DNA from: JAJEAO01 sp963667635
Lineage (GTDB): Bacteria > Acidobacteriota > Vicinamibacteria > Marinacidobacterales > Marinacidobacteraceae
Direction of reading: 5' to 3'
NCBI GenBank assembly: GCA_965232015.1
Contig: OZ246946.1
Coordinates: 1,860,001 to 1,924,000 of the forward strand
DNA: 64,000 bases
Shown: piece after piece, positions 53,374 through 62,900 of the stretch
Numbering within the stretch: the stretch's first letter is position 1
Layout: every line of letters starts with the position of its first letter
Program-made: the position numbers and the translations under genes
Notes under the pieces: model-generated
Seen by the model: the letters and a program-made list of their open reading frames with translations, nothing else
What the model was told of the DNA's origin: nothing
The model's database searches: none

Positions 53374-54762
53374 ATGGACTTCCACGAATTCATCGCCTGG
53401 GCGTCGAACGCCATCTACCAGTGGTACGCCCTCCCACTGCTCCTGGTCGTGTGCGGCGTTTACCTGACCGTCCGCACCGGGTTCGTGCAGATCCGGGGCT
53501 TCGGCGCCGGCATCCGTCGCGTCGTCCGGGGCATGAGCCACGACCAGCACGGCGCCGAAGGCGAGATCACGCCATTCCAGGCGCTCTCCACCGCGCTCGC
53601 CTCGACGGTCGGGAACGGCAACATCGGCGGCGTCGCCACCGCGATCCTGGTGGGCGGACCCGGCGCGATCTTCTGGATGTGGATCACCGCGCTCGTCGGC
53701 ATGGCCACCAAGTACGCCGAGGCGGTCTGCGGCGTCACCTACCGCACCCGGAAGGAGAACGGGCGCTTCGCCAGCGGGCCGATGTACTACATCATGGCCG
53801 GGCTGAAGGGCAAGAGTTACGCCAAGCCTCTGGCCATCATGTTCTGCGTGTTCGGCGCAGCCACCGCGCTGCTCGGCACCGGGAACATGGCGCAGTCGAA
53901 CACGATCGTGCGGACCTTCGTGGAGGCGGCCTCGCGCTTCGGGTATGAGGTCTCGCCGTGGGTGCCGGGGCTGCTCATCACCGCCGCCGTCGGCGCCGTG
54001 CTGCTCGGAGGCATCAAGCGGATCGCCTCGGTGGCGGAAAAGCTCGTCCCCACGATGCTCGTGATCTATCTGGGGATGGCGCTCACGTATCTCGTGATCA
54101 ACATCAACTCGCTGCCCGAGGTCTTCGGAACCATCTTCTCCCACGCGTTCTCGCCGCAGGCGGCCGCCGGCGGATTCATCGGCGCCAGCGTGCGGCAGGC
54201 CATCGCCGCCGGAATCAGCCGGGGCGTCCTCTCGAACGAGGCCGGCCTCGGAAGCGCCCCCATCGCGCACGGCATCGCCCAGGTGAAGCACCCCACCGAT
54301 CAGGGTCTCGTGGGCGTCTTCGAAGTGTTCATCGACACGATCGTCGTCTGCAGCATGACCGCGTTCGCGATTCTCTCCTCTGGTCTGTGGACGGCCGCGG
54401 AGTACCAGGCGGCCAGTGGCGACCTGACCTCCGCCGCGTTCTCCACGACGTTCGGCGACTTCCTCGCGCCGATGGTGGTCGCGGTGTGCTCGTTCCTGTT
54501 CGGCTTCTCCACGATCATCGGGTGGTACTACTACGGCGAGACCTGCTGGGAATTCATGTTCGGCCAGACCGGCATCTTCCCCTACCGGGTGCTCTACGTG
54601 GCGCTGCTGCTCATCGGCGGGCTGGTCACCGTCGAGACCGTCTGGAACGTGGGCACCCTGCTGAACGGGTTCATGGCGTTTCCGAACCTGATCGGGCTGC
54701 TGTTCCTCGGCGGCGTGGTGGCGAAGAAGACGGACGAGTTCTACGCCGGAAAGACCGGCTGA
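53374..54762 (+). CDS. AGCS-family alanine/glycine:cation symporter
   Basis: The protein has 462 residues with about 10-11 membrane helices. QALSTALASTVGNGNIGGVATAI is the Na+-binding family signature; SGPMYYIMAGL and AGISRGVLSNEAGLGSAPIAH are the other conserved AGCS blocks. It couples uptake of alanine or glycine to a sodium (or proton) gradient. A GGAGAG ribosome-binding site precedes the ATG. The adjacent NSS transporter suggests a shared amino-acid uptake unit. Confidence 0.94.
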   Translation: MDFHEFIAWASNAIYQWYALPLLLVVCGVYLTVRTGFVQIRGFGAGIRRVVRGMSHDQHGAEGEITPFQALSTALASTVGNGNIGGVATAILVGGPGAIFWMWITALVGMATKYAEAVCGVTYRTRKENGRFASGPMYYIMAGLKGKSYAKPLAIMFCVFGAATALLGTGNMAQSNTIVRTFVEAASRFGYEVSPWVPGLLITAAVGAVLLGGIKRIASVAEKLVPTMLVIYLGMALTYLVININSLPEVFGTIFSHAFSPQAAAGGFIGASVRQAIAAGISRGVLSNEAGLGSAPIAHGIAQVKHPTDQGLVGVFEVFIDTIVVCSMTAFAILSSGLWTAAEYQAASGDLTSAAFSTTFGDFLAPMVVAVCSFLFGFSTIIGWYYYGETCWEFMFGQTGIFPYRVLYVALLLIGGLVTVETVWNVGTLLNGFMAFPNLIGLLFLGGVVAKKTDEFYAGKTG

Positions 54763-54852
54763 TCCCGGAGTCCTCGACGGCCGGGCGGAGCGGATGCTTC
54801 GCCCGGTTCTCGGGCCGGGCGAGATGGGCGCCCAACTCGGAACAGCCCGCAG

Positions 54853-56001
54853 ATGATCGGTGAGACCGCCTCGAACGGAATCCGACTTCGATCCGGTCGG
54901 AACCCGTTTCGGCCCGGCGCCGGAGCCATGCCTCCGCTCCTGGCCGGTCGAACCGCGGAGCTGCGGCGCGCCGAGCGGGGTCTCGACGATCTGGACGCAG
55001 GGATCACCCCGTCAAGGAGCCTCCTCCTCTACGGACCACGGGGGAACGGGAAAACGATCCTCGCTCAGGAGATTGTTCGTCAGGCCGAGGATCGGCGGTT
55101 CCGCACCGGCGTCCTTCCGGCAGCCGAGTTCAGGGACAGCGCCTCGATCGCCTCTCGCCTCCGGCGACTCGGCGAGAGCCAGCGGACCGGAGTCCAGGCC
55201 GGACCGTTTGGCGCGTCCTTCGAGCCGGGTTCCCTGTCGGACGACCTCGCGCACCTCCTGCAGTCATGGGTTGGGCGTGAGCCGGCGCCGCTCGTGATGT
55301 TCCTGGACGAAGTCCACATCCTCCCCGCCGATGCCGCGAGGAGCTTCTTCGGCGCGATCCAGCATGTCGGGCGCGAGTCGCTGCCCTTCTGGTTGATCGC
55401 GGCCGGGACACCGGATGCCCCTCGCCGGATTCGCCGGGCGGGGACCTTCAACGAGAGGCAGTTCGCCGAAGTCCCGATCGGGCGGATCTCACGGGCCGAG
55501 ACCCTCCGGGCCCTCGAGGAGCCTGCCGCCGCGGCCGGACGTCCGATGGAGAGCCGGGCGGCGGCCCAACTGGCGGAATGGACCCGCGACTACCCGTTCT
55601 TCATTCAACTCCTCGGCGAGGCGGCATGGGAAGCGGCCGGACGCGATGGTCTCCCGACGATCACGACGCATGCCGCCGCCGCGGCGCGACGTACGGCGGA
55701 GCCGGAGCAGCGGCGGTTCTACAAGCGCCGCTACGACGAGGCCGTGGACCGCGGACTCTCGGGGGTGTTGCGGCCGCTCGCCGAGGCGATCGCCCGAAAC
55801 GGCGGCGCAATGAGCGAGGTCGCGCTGGTGGATCTTCTGGAAAGCATCACGCGGGACGGCCTGGTGGCCATGGACGCCGTCAGCCTCCGAAACACGTTGA
55901 CCGATCTCGGCGTCCTCTGGGAGCGAGATGTCTGGGTCTGGGAGATGGGGATCCCGAGCTTCGCGGACTTCCTGCTCGAAGGCGCCCCTGCCGGGAACTG
56001 A
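54853..56001 (+). CDS. AAA/Orc1-like ATPase with winged-helix C-terminus
   Basis: The protein has 382 residues. LYGPRGNGKT (61-68) is Walker A, MFLDEVHIL (Asp152, Glu153) is Walker B and IAAGTPDAPRRIRRAGTFNER carries sensor residues. The fold is the AAA_16/Orc1-like type. The C-terminal region (about 285-382) is helical with a winged-helix-like ending. Such stand-alone ATPases occur in defence and mobile contexts but also as regulators; the partner is unknown. It begins 90 nt after the AGCS gene with no strong ribosome-binding site. Confidence 0.72.
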   Translation: MIGETASNGIRLRSGRNPFRPGAGAMPPLLAGRTAELRRAERGLDDLDAGITPSRSLLLYGPRGNGKTILAQEIVRQAEDRRFRTGVLPAAEFRDSASIASRLRRLGESQRTGVQAGPFGASFEPGSLSDDLAHLLQSWVGREPAPLVMFLDEVHILPADAARSFFGAIQHVGRESLPFWLIAAGTPDAPRRIRRAGTFNERQFAEVPIGRISRAETLRALEEPAAAAGRPMESRAAAQLAEWTRDYPFFIQLLGEAAWEAAGRDGLPTITTHAAAAARRTAEPEQRRFYKRRYDEAVDRGLSGVLRPLAEAIARNGGAMSEVALVDLLESITRDGLVAMDAVSLRNTLTDLGVLWERDVWVWEMGIPSFADFLLEGAPAGN

Positions 56002-56019
56002 GCCCTCGGGACGAGTGAG

Positions 56020-56424
56020 TCAGTTCCAGAGCGCGAGCAGCACCGCCTGGCCCAAGAGCGCCACCAGGTTGTAGCCCACGTTGAGCGCGGCGAGACCCGC
56101 CTTGCGTCGCTCGAACGCCACGGACTGGTGCGCGACCGGGATCACGATCCCGACGACGAGCAGCAGGACAACGTGGACAGCCGCCATCGGCGCATCGCCC
56201 CCGAGCGACGCGAGGAGCTGCGCCAGCACCCACGCCGTGACCAGGGCGAGCAGGAAGGAGACGCCATAGGTCTTCAGCGGGTTGAACCCGGCGGCGATTT
56301 CCTCCTCGGTGGTCTCCATGAGCTCCAGCCAGCGCTTGCCGAAGATCGGGCCGTACCAGAGCGCCCCCACGATCATCGGGATGAGTCCCGCCACCAGGAC
56401 CGCCAGGTAGTTCACGTCGTGCAT
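56020..56424 (-). CDS. DUF1761-family membrane protein
   Basis: The protein has 134 residues with four membrane helices. DVNYLAVLVAGLIPMIVGALWYGPIFGKRWLELM is the family's conserved N-terminus and SVAFERRKAGLAALNVGYN its C-terminal half. No function is established for DUF1761. It lies just downstream of the VKOR-DsbA fusion in the same direction. Confidence 0.85.
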   Translation of the reverse strand: MHDVNYLAVLVAGLIPMIVGALWYGPIFGKRWLELMETTEEEIAAGFNPLKTYGVSFLLALVTAWVLAQLLASLGGDAPMAAVHVVLLLVVGIVIPVAHQSVAFERRKAGLAALNVGYNLVALLGQAVLLALWN

Positions 56425-56455
56425 GCGGTTCTCCTCCCGGTCGCCGCCGGGTCCG

Positions 56456-57754
56456 TCAGTTCTGCGGGACTTCGATGCCCGCCTTCTCGAGTTCCCAGAG
56501 TACGGCGTCGGCGAACTCGTTCAGCGAGCTCTGGAGCCGGCGTCCGTTGATGAAGATCGTGGGAGTCCCGGTGACCTGCAGCCGCACGGCCTCGGCGATG
56601 TCGAAGTCCAGCGCCATCCGGGCCGCCGGATCATCGAGGCACGCCGCGAAGCGGTCCCGGTCGAGCCCCGCCTCCTCCGCGATCCCGATCACGTCGGACG
56701 GGGACGGATCGGTGGGAGGCGCGGCGTACACCTGGTCGTGGTAGTCCCAGAACTTCCCCTGACGGTCGGCGCACACCGCGCCGAGCGCCACCTGGCAGGC
56801 GCCGGGATGGACCATCCGCGGGATGTGACTGGCGCAGGTCGGATCCAGCGGATAGTTCCGGTAGTAGAGCTCGACATGGGGCCCGGTCGGACCGTCCTCG
56901 TACTGGTCGTAGGCGAGCGCGAACCGGCGGCAGGAAGGGCACAGGAAATCGGAGAAGGTGACGATCGTCACCGGGGCGCTCTCGGGCCCCTTCCGCGGCG
57001 CGCCCTCGAGGCTCACGTCCTCGACGCGCGCCTGCCGGAAGGTGGGATTCCTCCACTGCGGCGCCGCGCCGGCCGCGCTGAGCGGGGCCAGCGGGATCCC
57101 GAGGTTGTCCGGCGCCCCGATCGCGGAGCGGACGCCGAGGATCGAGACGTCCACCTGATCGTCCTCGCCGCGCTCGCGGAGCCCGTCGTTGACCACGAGG
57201 ACGAACGCCACCACGATGCCGGTCGCCAGCCAGAACGCCCGAACCGCCAGCCGCTCGACCGCGGTCCCGGACGCCGGCTCCCACCCTCCGCGACGGACGC
57301 TCGGCCGCATCGCCGGCCACAGACTCCACAGGGCGACCACGTTCGCGCCGTAGGTCCAGATGCACAACGAGCAGAATGCGCCGATGGCGAAGGCCTGAAC
57401 CGCGAACAGGAAGAGGTCCACCAGGAGCGCCAGACCCACGAGGCCGAGCGCCAACCGACCCGGTCGGCTGGAGAGGCCGAGATCGGCGAGGAGCGCCAGC
57501 GCGATCAGAGCGCCCACCGAGACGAAAAACGCCAGCCCGACCGCGGCGAGCGGAACTCCGGCAACCGCGGACCACGAGCTCGCCGCCACCTCGGTGCACC
57601 CCGAGGAGGTCGGATCGCAAGCCGCGGCGGCGAGCGCGCCGGCATCGAGTCCATAGTGGCGAAGCAGCAGCACGGCCGAGACCGCCGCCCCGAACACGGT
57701 GGCGACGAGCGCGAGACCGAGCCGCGCCCGGGAGGCGAGTTTCGGGCTGGACAT
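56456..57754 (-). CDS. VKOR-DsbA fusion (disulfide bond formation)
   Basis: The protein has 432 residues from the ATG at 57754 (a GTG at 57763 adds three). The N-terminal VKOR domain (about 11-145, four helices) has the loop cysteines Cys46 and Cys53 and the CSLC active site (Cys128, Cys131). After one more membrane helix, a DsbA-like thioredoxin domain has CPSC (Cys272, Cys275) and a cis-Pro in TGTPTIF. In this design VKOR reoxidises the DsbA-like domain with quinone and the latter introduces disulfides in the periplasm, replacing DsbB. An HPGACQV segment adds further cysteines in the helical insert. Confidence 0.92.
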   Translation of the reverse strand: MSSPKLASRARLGLALVATVFGAAVSAVLLLRHYGLDAGALAAAACDPTSSGCTEVAASSWSAVAGVPLAAVGLAFFVSVGALIALALLADLGLSSRPGRLALGLVGLALLVDLFLFAVQAFAIGAFCSLCIWTYGANVVALWSLWPAMRPSVRRGGWEPASGTAVERLAVRAFWLATGIVVAFVLVVNDGLRERGEDDQVDVSILGVRSAIGAPDNLGIPLAPLSAAGAAPQWRNPTFRQARVEDVSLEGAPRKGPESAPVTIVTFSDFLCPSCRRFALAYDQYEDGPTGPHVELYYRNYPLDPTCASHIPRMVHPGACQVALGAVCADRQGKFWDYHDQVYAAPPTDPSPSDVIGIAEEAGLDRDRFAACLDDPAARMALDFDIAEAVRLQVTGTPTIFINGRRLQSSLNEFADAVLWELEKAGIEVPQN

Positions 57755-57768
57755 GGGCCGCACGAAGT

Positions 57769-58437
57769 CTATCCGGCCTCGCCGGGACGACGGTAGCCGG
57801 CCGCATAGGCGGGCGCCTCGATCCCCGGCCGCAGGTCGGGCGCCGGCGCCGGCGGCCCCCAGACGGTGCGCGCCGGAATCAGGCCAGCCCAGTGCGGGAG
57901 CGCGAGATCCTCGTCATCGTCGGAGGGCGGCCCGCTCCGAGCCTTCGCCGAAGCCTCGTGGATCGGCAACTCGACGACCAGCGTCGCCCGCAGCTCGCGC
58001 GCGTTCGCCGGGCGGGAGTCCGACGCCCGGCCCGGCACCAGCCGGTCCACCAGGCAGTCGAGCGCGCGACGCTTGGCTTCATCGTCCCGCACCTCCGACG
58101 GGCGGCCAAGAACCACCACCGAGCGGTAGTTCATCGAATGGTGGAACGCCGACCGGGCCAGCACCAGAGCGTCGAGGAGCGTCACGGTGACTGCCGCCTC
58201 GACGCCGGAGGCCAGAAGACGCATCAGCCGGCTCGCCGCCGAACCGTGCAGCAGGATCCGATCCCCGTCGCGGGCGTAGCCCATCGGGATCACGAACGGG
58301 GCGCCGTCGTGGACGAACCCCACGTGCGCCACCAGACCCTCGTCGAGGATCTCGTCAATCACCGACCGGTCGTAGGCGCCGCGGGCGGGGAGGCGGCGAA
58401 CGCGGGTCCGGGAGGTCGGGGGAGCAGCCTTGGCCAT
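57769..58437 (-). CDS. PNPOx-like FMN-binding split-barrel protein
   Basis: The protein has 222 residues. Residues about 25-160 form a split beta-barrel like pyridoxamine 5'-phosphate oxidase-related proteins: LDEGLVAHVGFVHDGAPFVIPMGYARDGDRILLHGS, FHHSMNYRSVVVLG and FWDLP-like WAGLIPARTVWGPP near the end. This subgroup includes flavin-nucleotide-binding enzymes often labelled 5-nitroimidazole resistance/NimA-like. The reaction is not determined. It overlaps nothing and lies between the VKOR and M50 genes. Confidence 0.8.
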   Translation of the reverse strand: MAKAAPPTSRTRVRRLPARGAYDRSVIDEILDEGLVAHVGFVHDGAPFVIPMGYARDGDRILLHGSAASRLMRLLASGVEAAVTVTLLDALVLARSAFHHSMNYRSVVVLGRPSEVRDDEAKRRALDCLVDRLVPGRASDSRPANARELRATLVVELPIHEASAKARSGPPSDDDEDLALPHWAGLIPARTVWGPPAPAPDLRPGIEAPAYAAGYRRPGEAG

Positions 58438-58470
58438 CGCTGGATCGGTCCTTGTCGGGTGGCGCCCGGG

Positions 58471-59589
58471 TCAGGCGCCGGAGCGGAGGAGCAGCCGCTT
58501 GCGAAGCGTCTCCATGGTCACGAAGCCCACCAGCTCGGCGCCGTCGAGGACGGCCACCGATCGCCGCCCGGCGGCGAACAGCGGGAGAAGGGAGGCCGCT
58601 GCGTCATCCGGGGAGACGGTCTGCGTCGTGATCTCGGTCCGCATGAGACCGTCCGCCGTCAGGTCGTCCCAGGTCTCCGCCGGGTGGCGGTGAAGGTCCG
58701 CGACGCGCACGGCGCCCACCAGGCGATCATCCTCTACGACCGGAATCTCGGAGTGCGACGTGCCCATCGAGGCGAGGTCATGCCCGGTGGCGGTGCGCTC
58801 CGCCGGGAGGATCCGGAAGTCGAGCAGGTGAGCGGCCGTGATCCCGCCGAGGGTGTCGGCGATCCACAGGTGCCGGGTGATCTCGGCCGCCTGCCCCCGG
58901 AGGTGGAAGCCGATCAGGACGAACAGCACCGCGAACACGAGTTGCGCGCCTCCCCCCGCGCCGCCGGCGCCGAACAGCGCGAGGACGCCGAACCCGACGA
59001 ACAGCAGGCCGAAGGACCGTCCGGCGGCGGTGACGGCGCGAGTGGCCGCGACCGGCCGATTCCACACCGACCACAGGACGGCCCGCAGGATCCGGCCCCC
59101 GTCGAGGGGAATCGCCGGGATGAGGTTGAACGCCAACAGCAGAAGGTTGATGAGGGCGAGATTGGCGGCGACCGCGCGGACCGGATCGGGCGCCGGGACC
59201 GCCCCGAGGCCCACCGCGCCGAACCCGGCGAGGAGCGCCAGCGTCGCGATCGGCCCGGCCATCGCGATCCGCAGCTCGGACTGCGGGTCGGGGGGCTCGC
59301 GGACCAGCTCGGTGTTCCCGCCGAAGACCTTCAGCGTGATGTTCTTCACCTCGAGTCCCGAACGCGACGCCACGACCGCGTGCGCCGCCTCGTGAACGAG
59401 CACCGAGGCGAGCAGGAGCAGACTGGTGAGGACGCCGAGCCCGACTGCGGTGGACGTCGGGAGGGCCGGTTCGGAGCGCCCGTAGATGACGGCGAACAGG
59501 GCCGAGAGAACGGCGATCAGGACGATCCACGAGGAGTGGATCCGGATCGGGAACCGGCCCCGCCTCGATCCTGTTGCCCGCGGGCTCAC
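58471..59589 (-). CDS. M50 site-2 protease with CBS domains
   Basis: The protein has 372 residues from a GTG. HEAAH (His66, Glu67, His70) is the zinc motif in the second membrane helix, and NLIPAIPLDGGR (Asp163) is the second conserved motif of Rip3/YwhC-type M50 intramembrane proteases. About 6 hydrophobic helices are followed by a pair of CBS domains (about 250-370) that usually sense adenine nucleotides. It would cleave transmembrane segments of a signalling or stress protein under nucleotide control. It overlaps the upstream lipoprotein gene by 4 nt. Confidence 0.92.
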   Translation of the reverse strand: MSPRATGSRRGRFPIRIHSSWIVLIAVLSALFAVIYGRSEPALPTSTAVGLGVLTSLLLLASVLVHEAAHAVVASRSGLEVKNITLKVFGGNTELVREPPDPQSELRIAMAGPIATLALLAGFGAVGLGAVPAPDPVRAVAANLALINLLLLAFNLIPAIPLDGGRILRAVLWSVWNRPVAATRAVTAAGRSFGLLFVGFGVLALFGAGGAGGGAQLVFAVLFVLIGFHLRGQAAEITRHLWIADTLGGITAAHLLDFRILPAERTATGHDLASMGTSHSEIPVVEDDRLVGAVRVADLHRHPAETWDDLTADGLMRTEITTQTVSPDDAAASLLPLFAAGRRSVAVLDGAELVGFVTMETLRKRLLLRSGA

Positions 59590-60983
59590 CGCGACGACTC
59601 CGGGGGCGGCATCGGATCGGCGGCGATCGGGGCCGCCGGGTCACGCTCCAGCACGAGCACCCGATCCCCGACCGCGAGTTCGCGCTCGAGCCAGGCATGG
59701 TTCACCCGGAGGAGCTCCTCGGCGGCGACATCGCTCGTGGAGGCCAGGCGTCGAATCACCTCCAGCGCGGGACCGGGCCGGTCCACCTCCCGCGCCCGCA
59801 GCCGGAGGGGGCCCGGCGCCGGTTCGCCCCACAGCCGGTCCGCGGTGCGCAGCACGTCGAGGAACGCCGCCTCGCAAGCTCCAGAGCCCGTCGGACCGCA
59901 ATCGGCCGCCAGTTCGACCCAGGCCCCCGGGGTCCTCAGGATCGCCACGCGCCCCGACGCCCCCTCTCCGTCGTCCCAGCGCGCGCGGACGCCGGGAAAC
60001 CCCCGGACCCGAACGAACTCGACAACGGTCGCCCGCCGGCCGGCAGCCTGCTGGTCGGCGACGATTCGACCGGCGAGACGCTCGATGAGGGCGCGCTCTG
60101 CCGCCAGCGATCCGTCCACCGGAGGCTCATCCGCCGCGAGCGGCAACTCGCGCACGCTCAGCGACGACGCGGGAGCCGTTTGGTCCCCGAGCGGCGCGCG
60201 AAACCGGCGGCGACCATCCGATGCGAACCTCCCTCCCGCGGGAAGGACGAGCTGCAGGTCCGCCACCGGAAACAGCAGGCGGGAGCCCAGGGCCGCGCCG
60301 AACTCCGGTCGCTCCCCGTACACGAGGCCCGAGAGGAGCTCGATCCACTCGGCGGGGTCGGCTTCAGGGGGCGCGGGGATGCCCGTTTCCGCCGGGATCC
60401 CCGCTTCCGACGCAGCAGGATCGGTCGCTGGATCCGCGAGCGGCAGGGGTAGCGGCAGCGGCTGCTCGACGAGCGCCTCGCCGCGCGGCGCCCGAAAGGC
60501 TCCGCCGGCGAAGCGGGTGACCGCCTCGGCGATCAGCGCCTCGAAGCCGGCGGCGCCCTCCAGCGCGATCAACGCGCCCCGCGACAGGAACACCGAACGA
60601 TCGGCGAGGAGGAGGGCCTCCGGTTCGGGGTCGTCGAGGACCACCACCCGCCAGCCGCGACTCGCCGCGACGGCGGGAGCTCCGGGCTCCCGGGCGGCGA
60701 GGGTGGCGTCGAGGACCGGCTGGGCGATCCGGCCGAGCGCCGCCGCGAGGGCATCGTCGCTGTAGAGCCGGCGCTCCTGCTCGAGGGCGGCGCGGGCGCG
60801 CTCGCCAGCGGCGATGGCCGCCGCGTCGGGGAGGGCCAGCCCCCCTCTCGCGGAACAGCCCCCAGCCGCCAGCAACAGCGCTGCCAGCAACAGCGCCGCC
60901 AGCAACAGCGCCGCCAGCAACAGCGCGGCGGCGGCGCGACCCCACCGGGCCCGCCGATCGCTCACCGAAGAAACGAAGGACAA
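59586..60983 (-). CDS. Peptidase-dead M48-like lipoprotein with LysM-like C-terminus
   Basis: The protein has 465 residues. The signal peptide contains repeated LLLAA units and ends in AAGGC (Cys43), a lipobox. Residues about 55-160 resemble the M48 metallopeptidase core: WRVVVLDDPEPEALLLADRSVFLSRGALIALEG. Where HExxH should stand it reads AEAVTRF (152-158), so the zinc histidines are lost and catalysis is unlikely. The C-terminal part (about 405-455, VIRRLASTSDVAAEELLRVNHAWLE) resembles a LysM peptidoglycan-binding motif. It probably sits in the periplasm or outer membrane. It is coupled to the M50 protease gene by a 4-nt overlap. Confidence 0.72.
   Translation of the reverse strand: MSFVSSVSDRRARWGRAAAALLLAALLLAALLLAALLLAAGGCSARGGLALPDAAAIAAGERARAALEQERRLYSDDALAAALGRIAQPVLDATLAAREPGAPAVAASRGWRVVVLDDPEPEALLLADRSVFLSRGALIALEGAAGFEALIAEAVTRFAGGAFRAPRGEALVEQPLPLPLPLADPATDPAASEAGIPAETGIPAPPEADPAEWIELLSGLVYGERPEFGAALGSRLLFPVADLQLVLPAGGRFASDGRRRFRAPLGDQTAPASSLSVRELPLAADEPPVDGSLAAERALIERLAGRIVADQQAAGRRATVVEFVRVRGFPGVRARWDDGEGASGRVAILRTPGAWVELAADCGPTGSGACEAAFLDVLRTADRLWGEPAPGPLRLRAREVDRPGPALEVIRRLASTSDVAAEELLRVNHAWLERELAVGDRVLVLERDPAAPIAADPMPPPESSR
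60868..60927. repeat. 15-bp tandem repeat in a signal peptide, four copies
   Basis: Units of GCCAGCAACAGCGCC type (60868-60882, 60883-60897, 60898-60912, 60913-60927) lie in the coding sequence of the M48-like lipoprotein. Each encodes one LLLAA-type pentapeptide of its signal peptide. Slippage would stay in frame and change the hydrophobic core length by five residues. Confidence 0.9.
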
Positions 60984-61099
60984 GCCAATCGAATGCTGGC
61001 CGCGTCCCGCTGACGCACCGACGGCGTCGGGAGCGCCTCAGATCGCGAGCGACCGATGACCGGCGCGCCTCTCAGAGGACGCGCCGGACCCGGGAACGC

Positions 61100-61357
61100 T
61101 CAGGCGTAGAACTCTTCGTTGATTTCCCGGTAGTGAGCCCACTCGTCGGGGAGCTCCTCGTCAGGGAAGATCGCCGTCACCGGGCACGCGGGCTCGCAGG
61201 CGCCGCAATCGATGCAGGTGTCCGGGTCGATGTAGAGCTGCTCGGATTCCTCGAACTCGTCTTCGTCCGCCGTCGGGTGAATGCAGTCCACCGGGCAGAC
61301 ATCCACGCAGGCGGTGTCCTTGGTTCCGATGCAGGGCTCAGCAATCCAGTAAGACAT
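61100..61357 (-). CDS. 7Fe-type ferredoxin (FdxA-like)
   Basis: The protein has 85 residues. Cys9, Cys17, Cys21 and Cys25, then Cys48, Cys51, Cys54 and Cys58 (CIDCGACEPACP) fit the [3Fe-4S][4Fe-4S] ferredoxins. The acidic middle DEDEFEESEQ is typical. It is a soluble one-electron carrier. It follows nuoN by 54 bp in the same direction, which makes co-transcription with the complex I cluster possible, and may indicate ferredoxin as electron partner, though that is inference. Confidence 0.93.
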   Translation of the reverse strand: MSYWIAEPCIGTKDTACVDVCPVDCIHPTADEDEFEESEQLYIDPDTCIDCGACEPACPVTAIFPDEELPDEWAHYREINEEFYA

Positions 61358-61411
61358 GGACGCGGAAACGCCTCCTTCAGGGGCTATGAAAGGAAAGAGA
61401 GGAGGAGCGAC

Positions 61412-62896
61412 TCAGGCAAGATCCAGAAGTCGCTGAGCGACTTCGCTGATCTGATCCAGAGCGCCCCCGAATAGTATCCCAACGACGTTGGGCACCACGA
61501 GAGCGAGGAGCAGCGCGGCGTCGAGCCGGCTGAACCGGAGCGCCGGGAGGGCGCCGTCCCCGCGGTCCACCGCCATGATGCGGAGAACCTTGATGTAGTA
61601 GAAGGCGGCCACCGCGCTGTTCAGGACGCCCACGACGGCGACCCACGCGAGATCCGCCTCGATCGCCGCCGCAAAGACGTACAGCTTGGCGAAGAAGCCG
61701 GCGAACGGCGGGATCCCCATGAGCGAGAACAGGAAGATCCCCATCGCGACGGTGAGGAGCGGCGATCGCTTCCAGAACCCGGCGTAGCCGTCGAGCTCGA
61801 ACGTCCCGGTGGCCCGGTGCACCAGGATCACGACGAGGAACGCGCCCAGATTCATGAACAGGTAGATCACCAGGTAGGTGGCGACCGCACCGATTCCGGC
61901 GGAACTCAGCGCCGCGGCCCCGATCAGGATGGTTCCGGCGTGCGCGATGGAGGAGTACGCGAGCAGCCGCTTCATGTTGGTCTGGAGCAGCGCCGCCACG
62001 TTCCCGAGCGTCATCGTGATCACGGCGAGGACGATGAGCAGTCCCTGCCAGTCCACCCCGCCGACCGCGGTGAAGGTCCCGTCGGCGCCCGGCTGAGCGA
62101 TGCCGGAGTAGAAGAAGCGGATCAGCACCGCGAACCCGGCGGCCTTGGGCCCCACGGACAGGAAGGCGGTGACCGGGGTGGGCGCTCCGGTGTAAACGTC
62201 GGGACACCAGAAGTGGAACGGGGCGGCCGCGATCTTGAATCCGATGCCTCCCGCCACCAGCAGCAGCACGAGGATCAGCGCCGGGCCGGCGTCATTGGCT
62301 GCGAGGGCGGCCCGAACCTCGTAGAGGTCGAGGGTTCCGGTGAGGCCGTAGAGCAGCGACAGCCCGAACAGCATCACCCCGGTCGAGACCGCGCCGAACA
62401 GGATGTACTTGAGCGACGCCTCGTTCGAGAGCCGGTCCGAACTCAGGTAGCCGACCATGATGTAGGACGCCACCGAGACCGTCTCGAGCGAGAGGTAGAT
62501 CATCACCAGGTTCACCGACCCGGCCATCCACATCAGCGCGGCGGTGACGGTGAGCAGCAGGGCGACCATCTCGCCCATCCGCACGCCATCGAGTTCCTTC
62601 GACCGCAGGCTGAACAGCAGGACGAAGATCGCGGTCAGCGCGAACAGGGGACGGAGCACGCCGAGCAGCCCGTCGTCGGCGATCATCGAGGCGAACAGGC
62701 TCCCGCCGCCCGGCTCGCCGAAGGAGGCGACGAACGCGGCTCCGAGGCCGACCAGGGTCAGCCCGGTGAGCAGGTTCCGGCTCTTCGCAAGCGACCACGT
62801 CTGGGTGGCGAGGTCGGCCACGATGACGATGGCGAGCGCCCCCATGAGAAGGAGCTCGGGAAGGAAGCGGCCCAGGCTGGCGAGTACGTCGGACAC
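61412..62896 (-). CDS. nuoN: NADH-quinone oxidoreductase subunit N
   Basis: The protein has 494 residues with about 14 membrane helices, normal for NuoN. KRLLAYSSIAHAGTILIG is the conserved lysine-rich helix of antiporter-like subunits, and GIPPFAGFFAKLYVF carries the broken-helix region. It forms one of the proton-pumping modules of complex I. It starts 4 nt after nuoK. In most operons nuoL and nuoM lie between nuoK and nuoN; here they are absent. Confidence 0.95.
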   Translation of the reverse strand: MSDVLASLGRFLPELLLMGALAIVIVADLATQTWSLAKSRNLLTGLTLVGLGAAFVASFGEPGGGSLFASMIADDGLLGVLRPLFALTAIFVLLFSLRSKELDGVRMGEMVALLLTVTAALMWMAGSVNLVMIYLSLETVSVASYIMVGYLSSDRLSNEASLKYILFGAVSTGVMLFGLSLLYGLTGTLDLYEVRAALAANDAGPALILVLLLVAGGIGFKIAAAPFHFWCPDVYTGAPTPVTAFLSVGPKAAGFAVLIRFFYSGIAQPGADGTFTAVGGVDWQGLLIVLAVITMTLGNVAALLQTNMKRLLAYSSIAHAGTILIGAAALSSAGIGAVATYLVIYLFMNLGAFLVVILVHRATGTFELDGYAGFWKRSPLLTVAMGIFLFSLMGIPPFAGFFAKLYVFAAAIEADLAWVAVVGVLNSAVAAFYYIKVLRIMAVDRGDGALPALRFSRLDAALLLALVVPNVVGILFGGALDQISEVAQRLLDLA

Positions 62897-62900
62897 CGGA

